NCBI GenBank assembly: GCA_026874595.1
Contig: CM049322.1
Coordinates: forward strand, 30,629,340-30,693,339
From: Sipunculus nudus
Lineage: Eukaryota > Annelida > Sipuncula > Golfingiida > Sipunculidae
Reading direction: 5' to 3'
DNA: 64,000 nt
Part shown: piece by piece, positions 57,352 to 64,000 of the stretch
Numbering within the stretch: the first letter of the stretch is position 1
How the letters are laid out: each line of letters starts with the position of its first letter
Made by a program: the position numbers and the translations under genes
Notes under the pieces: generated by a model
Databases searched by the model: none
Seen by the model: only the letters and a program-made list of their open reading frames with translations
Told to the model about the DNA's origin: nothing

Positions 57352-59260
57352 CTAGTTATCACACACCATGGAGGTAACAGACCCGTCATTCGATGAGATA
57401 ACAGATTCAGCTGCAGATAGTACAGGTACATCATCTTGAATGTTAGTAAAGGTTGGTTCTGAAATAGATAGATTATCATTATTGGTATCATCATTCGACA
57501 TAGAATGCTCAGAACCAATTACCATGAAAATAGCATCTGAATCACTATCAGACGACAAATCACTGGAATTCTGAGAGTCCGGTACATTTCTCTGTACATT
57601 GGTGGTTGGAGGATCAGGAATATTATCTTTTAGCAGGAGAAGATTAGGATGTAGCGTACGACTGAGCGAGGGAATGTCGAAAGGAGAGACAACATAAACG
57701 GGTATCCCTGCTTTTGGTTGCATTTTAACATCATAAACCTGTCCTCCCCACTTATTTGCCCATTTTTGTTTTCCTGTAAAAGCTACATTACGAACTAACA
57801 CGCGATCACCGATGTCAAGTACAGCGCCATGCGACCGACGGTCGTATAATTTCTTATGACGGTGTTTTGAAGCGGCGGATGTCAAAAACAAATCGGAAAC
57901 GTAAGTTCGGTACGCTTGTTGGTCACCTGGACTGTCAATTCCCAAAAATTAAATCAATCGGGCGTTGAGGATGACGTCAAAACATTAAGATATGTTTTTT
58001 GTTACAATTGTATGCATGAGTAAGTGGGCCAACATGATATTTCCAGTTTATCTTTTGTTTATCCTCCACGGTACCCAACATAATTAATAGTGTACGGTTA
58101 AAGCGTTCATCTGGGTTACCCTGGGCATGGTAATTAGTCGTACGAGATTTCTTTATACCACAGAGGTGACAAAGTTGTCGTATCAATTGAGACACGAACT
58201 GTCTACCTTGGTCATTATGGATTCTACTAGGAAATCCATAGTGGTCTACAAAGGTATCTAGTAGCATCTTAACAGTGTGTTAGCTTTAGTACTTCGATAG
58301 GGAATCGCCATCGCGTATCGAGTAAAATGGTCCGTCAATACGAGGACATTTTCTACCCTACCCTAGAGGGCTCTATACTAAGAAAATCAATTCAAAGTAG
58401 CTCCATCGGTCCGCTGGAGGATAGGGAAACTAAAGGAGCAGTATTGGGAGGTGTTTTCGCCGTATTCATCGGGGACATTCCCTGACATACTTCTCTAGAT
58501 CACGTGTCATCTTTGGCCAGAAAAACCTAACTTGAGCAAGTTGTAATCTATGATTGCGACCAAGATGGCCGACATCATCATGAATACCTGACATGGCAGT
58601 TTGTCGACATTGTGAAGGAACTACTAGCTGGATATGTTCTTTCCCACCACAAAGGCGACGGCGGTAGAGAATCCCATCCTTTAGAACCAGTGAATCTAAA
58701 TACCTGAAAAGATAAAACTGATCTGGCTTTAGAGTGGGTTTACTTATTCGCGTACCATCCTTCAGATTAAGAATGGAGGGTTTCAACAGGTCATCCTACC
58801 ATTGTTCAGAGCGTATATCCTGCGGGTCCTGAAACAAAGATGTAGAAAGGATGTTCATACATAAGAGAGTATCAGGTATACATGTTATGGTGGATATCAA
58901 AGCTGGTGTCCCTACGTCGGTCTTCCATATAGCTTTTATAACCTAATGATGTATATCTTGTCCTTCGCCTCTATCTTTACCGTGAATGGCTCTAGGAATT
59001 CGCGAGGGCACGTCAGCATCGTCGTATGCCTTCCTGAGCGATATTGTATGCTAAACTCATAATTTGCAAGTTCAGCAACCCATCATTGTCCTGTGGCATA
59101 AAGCATTGCTGTGGAGGGAACATAAATACCTGTGTGGTGAAATTCTTAGACACTCCAAAAACCAGCAGGCTTCGATTTTCCTTCGTTTACACAGAAATCG
59201 CCTACAGGCGCAAAAATAATAATTTCAAGCACGTTTCAATTTTGCACATAGTGAACAGAG
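57352..59260 (-). pseudogene. second gypsy pol remnant: RNase H end and integrase
   Basis: Read 3' to 5' on the plus strand. RNase H tail: 'VAELANYEFSIQYRS' (59079-59035), then, after a one-base loss, 'YDDADVPSRIPR'. Integrase zinc finger: 58786-58466 with His69, His74, Cys104, where the fourth Cys codon is now TGA. Core: first Asp in 'IDFLSIEPS' (58388-58386) and 'TDHFTRYAMAI', with stops and shifts between. The second Asp ('HNDQGRQF') and Glu ('DERFNRTL') lie in 58267-57977. C-terminal part: 57945-57352 with 'GDRVLVRN'. It differs from the 46-50 kb element throughout, so it is another lineage. No LTR was found for it. Confidence 0.85.
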
Positions 59261-59668
59261 CACAGTGTTCCTCGACGAAGTCATGCATGACATGGCATAA
59301 AGCGGCACGCGCAGTTCGAGGCGAAATACACGGGTCTTCAAAAGGTTTAAGCTACGTCTTGCGGTCAAAGAAATTGACGACAAAGTGACGCCAAGCGGTG
59401 GTGCATACGTTTTACTGCAACGACAACAGAGACAAAATAGTTGAAATGGCGTGCTGCCACGACCAACAGTAAGAGCGGAATGCCGTCTCTACGACAAGAT
59501 TTCCCGCTATTCCCTGCTCTATTGTTATATGACACAAGACCAAATCTGAAGGGGGAACTCTGGCCTGGAAAGAGCGAAAAATAAGGGCAAATCCCTGAGG
59601 ATGAACACAGGAAACAAACCAGACGAAGTTACGATCGACGAACCAGACATAATTATAAATATATATAA

Positions 59669-59716
<48 letters not shown>

Positions 59717-60177
59717 GGTCGGAACAATAATATATATTTTATATATATATATATATTATCCAAAACTAAATGAAAGGAATCGGGCTTGCCTTAAACTCTT
59801 GCGGCAATCGCTGTGGCCTTACAGAAATCGTGGCTGAAATCAGCTCTGATTTAACACATTTCTGTTTTCAGGACAGAGTTCATCAGTAGCAGACACCAAC
59901 ATGGTGAAAGATGAGACCGGACGGGTCAGATCAACAGTGGTAGCAGTAATATTTAAACCGTGACATGGGATCGACAAGTTCCTGGTGGATCACTTTTTAA
60001 TGTAGCCACAGACTACAAAAATGCGAGGGGTGACCTTGTGGGTCGATCAGATTTTGAACACTTCAGTAATGGCACGGCAGACTAGTCATACACAGAGTCC
60101 AACTACACCTGTCGTGTGGACATCAGCGGACCACAAGGAGAGGATACAGGCCAAGTGTTTGTTATCGGTAATTTTTA

Positions 60178-60180
<3 letters not shown>
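59261..60180. other. no gene recognised; may hold eroded parts of the minus-strand gypsy remnant
   Basis: Expected upstream RT motifs could not be read on the minus strand. (TATAAATA)n plus (TA)n occupy 59655-59712. Confidence 0.35.

Positions 60181-60219
<39 letters not shown>
60181..60219. repeat. (TA)n microsatellite
   Basis: Nineteen units. Confidence 0.95.
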
Positions 60220-60222
<3 letters not shown>

Positions 60223-60615
60223 CTACCTATTCTATGGTGTAATATTAGTCCTATTAAGATAGCGACAGCCCTGAGACAGACAATAAAAGCCGTGTAACAG
60301 TTTAGCTCTATAATCTTGTATTTAACATTTCCTTATAAACATAACTGTGATCAGTCCTTATCCTGACGTAAACCTGCAATACCATAAGTTTATATGAGTA
60401 AAATATCATACAAAGGTACCAGTTCCACAAATTTATATCGCAACTCATGGGTCGCTTACTGTCGACTGCAAGGCAAGGCGTGCGAGGCAATGCGTCAATT
60501 TCACTGCAACCTCATGCAGTCCTGATTTAAGGTGTTCTTATATGTTATGAATCATTTTATTGGATGCAGGAAACTGGTAGAACTATCTACATATTTTATT
60601 TCTATGTTTTTCCTT

Positions 60616-61010
60616 TAGCTCAGCTGACCATAGGTCATCTGAACTATACCGATCACCATTTGTCCACCCTCAGTCCGTCTGTTCGTGCGTCCGTTAACAA
60701 GGCACAAATCGTAACTACTTGACCTAGGAATTTTATTTTCATAATATCTAGGTAAGTCCTTGGATGCCAAATATTAGACCCCTGTTATCCATACCCTACG
60801 AGTCACGCGGTTTATGCGTATTGCTCTCACTAAGGAAATCAGACCTGTGGTTGGGTTCTTGGCTTAAAATGATAGCATTCAAACAGGAAACATAATGGGT
60901 CATCCGCACATGTAACATTAGGACTGATTAAAATATGAATGAAATCGGCATAGCCAGTTCTTCAGAATCAGATACATTTGCGAAAGGTTTTTATTGTGTT
61001 TTTTTTATGT
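60616..61010 (+). repeat. family P dispersed repeat, copy 3
   Basis: Hairpin head TAGCTCAGCTGAC / GGTCATCTGAACTA (60616-60646), 'CCTCAGTCCGTCTGTTCGTGCGTCCG', then 'GGCACAAATCGTAACTACTTGACCTAGGAATT'. The segment 60836-60980 ('GGAAATCAGACCTGTGG...GGCATAGCCAGTTCTTCAGAA') recurs within the foldback at 61470-61720. Confidence 0.6.
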
Positions 61011-61465
61011 GTGAATTTCATATTTTATATTAAATATTTCAATGATGATTGCATGGATCACTCTGAATCTCGGGAAGCTTACGGATCATGGATCGCCCCT
61101 TCAGCTGTTCCAGACTGGTGGCACAATCTACGTTTTCTTTTACTACATTTTTTTTACTTATTATTAATGATATGTTTCAGACTTAGAGGTTAATTTGGAC
61201 ATTTCATAATTATAGCCCTACAAAGATATTCTTTACATTAAATGCACAGATTGAATGGTGCATTATTTGAACATCTGTTTCTATCAGCATGGCAAATTTG
61301 AAAAAAAAAAATGTTCAACGTATTCACTCTTCATCGCTGCTACGGACACATTTGCAAAATACAATTGTAACATATGATTTATACCTAATATTCATATCAT
61401 ACTTTATCTGGGATATAATGATTGCCTGATATGTTTTGAAATTTGGTAGGCTTGGTGATTCTGTG

Positions 61466-61640
61466 TTTTTCGCACTTTGGAAATCAAACCTGTGTTAGTT
61501 TTCTGGCCTAAATGTTTTGCACTCAGCCCAAAGAATCAAGTATTATGCATCATATAAACATATAACATTATTATTTGGGCTGAGTGCAAAACATTTAGGC
61601 CAGAACACCAACACAGGTTTGATTTCCAAAGTGCGAAAAA
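61466..61640. repeat. foldback: 67-bp inverted repeat with 41-bp loop
   Basis: Left arm 61466-61532 and right arm 61574-61640 are reverse complements with about two mismatches. The arms contain TTTCGCACTTTGGAAATC and GCACTCAGCCCA. The loop text 'TTATGCATCATATAAACATATAACA' is repeated again after the right arm (61650s), so the structure formed by inverted duplication inside a family P-related unit. Confidence 0.85.
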
Positions 61641-61759
61641 TACAGTTTTATGCATCATATATACATATAACAAGTATATCGTGAAACAAATCGGCGAAGC
61701 CAGTGCTTCAGAACCGTTGCGGACGGGATTTAAATAATCATCTTCATACCTTAAAAACA

Positions 61760-64000
61760 GGGGTGACATGTCAAAGTAGGAGTCTCGCACACAACTTCTG
61801 TTCATTGTATGCCAAACTGACAGAACATTCATCATGTACGTATGTGTAAATTCTTCACAACTGCCTCAGATACAATTACAATTGCAACTTGAGATTTTCA
61901 AGTGACTTTGAATCTTCTCAGCAGTGGGATTATATAGACTAAACGCCAATTTTATATACTTATTGGTCAGGACAACAAAACAGATGGTATCAACTTATTT
62001 TTTTATTTTATGCATTTTTTCCCGATTCATTACATTTTAAAATTACATGAGTGGCCTCGTATATCGGTTTGAAATAACAATTGCCCACTGGTTGTTCTGA
62101 AACTTTAATGGAAGCTATATTTCATCTGCTTCTTCACATACTGGAATACTCTGCAATCAGTAGGGGAGACCTCAAATTGCATGTGCGTAATATCTCTTTC
62201 TAAACTCAATTCCAGGCAAAGGGGCTATCAGCCTGTTGTTATGGAAAAAAATTTTCCTAAGTTTCCTGTTAAATGCTGGAGAGGTGACCCTGACATTGGA
62301 TATTAATTGGACATTGCAAGATAATTTTAGCTAAAGATACTCAGTGGCATTGCTTAGCTTCCCTCATTTCATTTGTTATATTAACCCATGAATGAAGTTG
62401 TGCTAAAAATAGTCCAGGATAGCCCTTTTAATTACTTATTTTCCTTATCACAGCAGCCAAATGGTCCGTGTTTAGTCAACAAAGAATTTGCCAGCTCCAT
62501 GTTCCTCTATGTGTTGCTGAACAAAGTTTGAAAATGGATGCAGTTATTACACTCAACAGTTCGATCAACAAAGAGGAGGTATCGTTCTTATTCGACCTAA
62601 AAGTCTGGGTCCTTCCTTAACCGCCTGGTATCGAAATCAAGCAAGTCATGTTGAAGCTAGCACGTTTTATGTTACAATTTTTAGAACGAATGCCACTCTG
62701 TGCGCTGTACACCTAACCACTATGTAAGAAGTGTAAAGAGACCCAAAAGAGACCTAATACTTGGAGAATATGAAGTCGAACATCTTCAGATCGGGCAACT
62801 ACGATCTCGGTCCACGGGGCCGACGAATCTCCGATCGTTTTTTACTGCGTTTACACAGGGCCCCGATCATGCTTATCCCTTGCGAACCAAGAAATCGTAG
62901 TATATCTTTATGATCGTGGGACTTTTTTTTAGATTTTTTTCCAATGTTTGATTGTTTCTGGTTACATACGCTTTAATATGATACAATACGTTTTGTTAGG
63001 ACCCCGGACAAGATCTACCTTAATTGGATAATCAAGCATTAGCATCAGCTTGGGCCACTTCAGTTTTCCACTAAGGATTCAGACTTATCCAAATACATGT
63101 TACATGTTTACATCGAAACCAAGGGTCTATTTGGTCTGCCCTGACTTGGACTTATGCATGACCGGCAATCAGCACCTAACTGTTATACAACCGAGAGGTC
63201 ACTACAGCGTGCCGGATAACGGCAAATATGGACGCCAGAATACAATAAGGGATTTTGTATTGTTGCCATTATTTCGGACATATCATCTTTAATATGATTT
63301 AAACCAGTAGGATTTTGTTTCGTTCATGTATATTGATAAAAACCGTTTTCTTTCTGTCATATTTTAAAAGTATTAAATAAATATTTTACCTATATGTAAA
63401 CTAAGCCAGCAAAACAAGAAATGCGGGCCCACTAAGGATCATTGTCCAGCCACATTTAGTTCTTATCTATTTCTTTAGTGGTTCCACATCTGAAGATTGG
63501 TATAACACTGAAAAACCTCCTTAAATGAAAACATATGTTTATTCTACAATAGGAAATTCTATCCCAATGAAAAACATTAAAAAAAAGACAGAACATATTA
63601 TTTACGCCATGAAAGACGATGACAAGGTCTGGATTAAAGTAAATCTTAGAAAATAACCACAGACACCATGTTCAAGTGTATTCATCTTTAATTTATATTA
63701 AGGAAATCACATAACAATGCACGAGAAATATTATCAATAACCATTAATTTAATTTGGTCATTTAAACATTTGTTATTTTAGAAAGAAAGGTGAAATTGAA
63801 ATTTATACTTCTTAGTCTTCACGATTGCATCTTCAAAAGCATGGAATTTCTCAATATATGATTATTATTATTATTAGGAAGCTGATAACATTATGATCCT
63901 CAAAAGCTCTCATTTTTCAAAACAACATACAGTTCCGCCTCAATATAACTGTTTGTATATATTTCACAACGTTTCTCAGTCGAATAGAAATTCTTATGAG
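61760..64000. other. stretch without recognised gene
   Basis: Frames at 62700-62900 and 63050-63292 have no domain, and I see no paired splice signals around them. No match to families N, K, P, C or H. (ATT)n near 63862-63876 is minor. Confidence 0.4.

Noticed and set aside
59044-59388. 114-codon plus-strand frame
   Set aside because: Lies antisense to the RNase H part of the minus-strand gypsy remnant.

Overview
The window is animal nuclear DNA: AT-rich, packed with dinucleotide microsatellites, carrying Ty3/gypsy retrotransposons, and with no bacterial-style gene packing. The style of the dispersed repeats (Helentron-like HINE/'pearl'-type elements with tandem cores, and repeat heads rich in CCGTCCGTC) suggests a lophotrochozoan, most likely a bivalve mollusc. 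That is an inference from repeat style, not from a recognised host gene. No complete host gene, rRNA or functional tRNA was found. Only a short chain of candidate plus-strand exons (best at 11173-11238 and 11727-11891) looks like host coding sequence.

Region 1-16.4 kb is a mosaic of at least five dispersed repeat families, probably within introns: (N) 289-bp dimeric tandem repeats carrying AGGTCA nuclear-receptor half-sites; (K) a family with 'CTTCTTCTC...GGCCAAATT' units; (P) a family headed by an imperfect hairpin (TAGCTCAGCTGAC/GTCATCTGAGCTA); (C) a 'TTCACTCAGTGCAG' minisatellite; and (H) Helentron-like elements whose ~140-bp core monomers each carry a GGTGGCGCCACC palindrome. The full H elements are at 7709-9437 and 15787-16417.

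Region 16.4-40 kb is almost free of those families. It holds long (TA)n tracts, poly-G runs, one MITE (20222-20526), a cluster of perfect palindromes (24352-24470), several minisatellites, and nine same-strand copies of a ~19-bp motif resembling a CTCF site between 28784 and 39476.

Region 41712-52039 is one essentially complete Ty3/gypsy LTR retrotransposon of 10.3 kb: CCATG target duplications, ~1.43-kb LTRs about 98% identical, a tRNA-Leu-type primer site, a 2-kb leader with internal repeats, gag, protease, RT, RNase H, integrase and a polypurine tract. Its coding part is broken by seven in-frame stops and several frameshifts. Region 52-64 kb has tRNA-like SINE pieces, a second older gypsy remnant on the minus strand (about 57352-59260), another family P copy and a 67-bp-arm foldback at 61466-61640.

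The window therefore reads as noncoding or intronic DNA shaped by repeats. The most unusual content is regulatory-looking: repeat families that multiply palindromic CTCF-like cores or nuclear-receptor half-sites, and an oriented array of CTCF-like motifs in a transposon-poor stretch.
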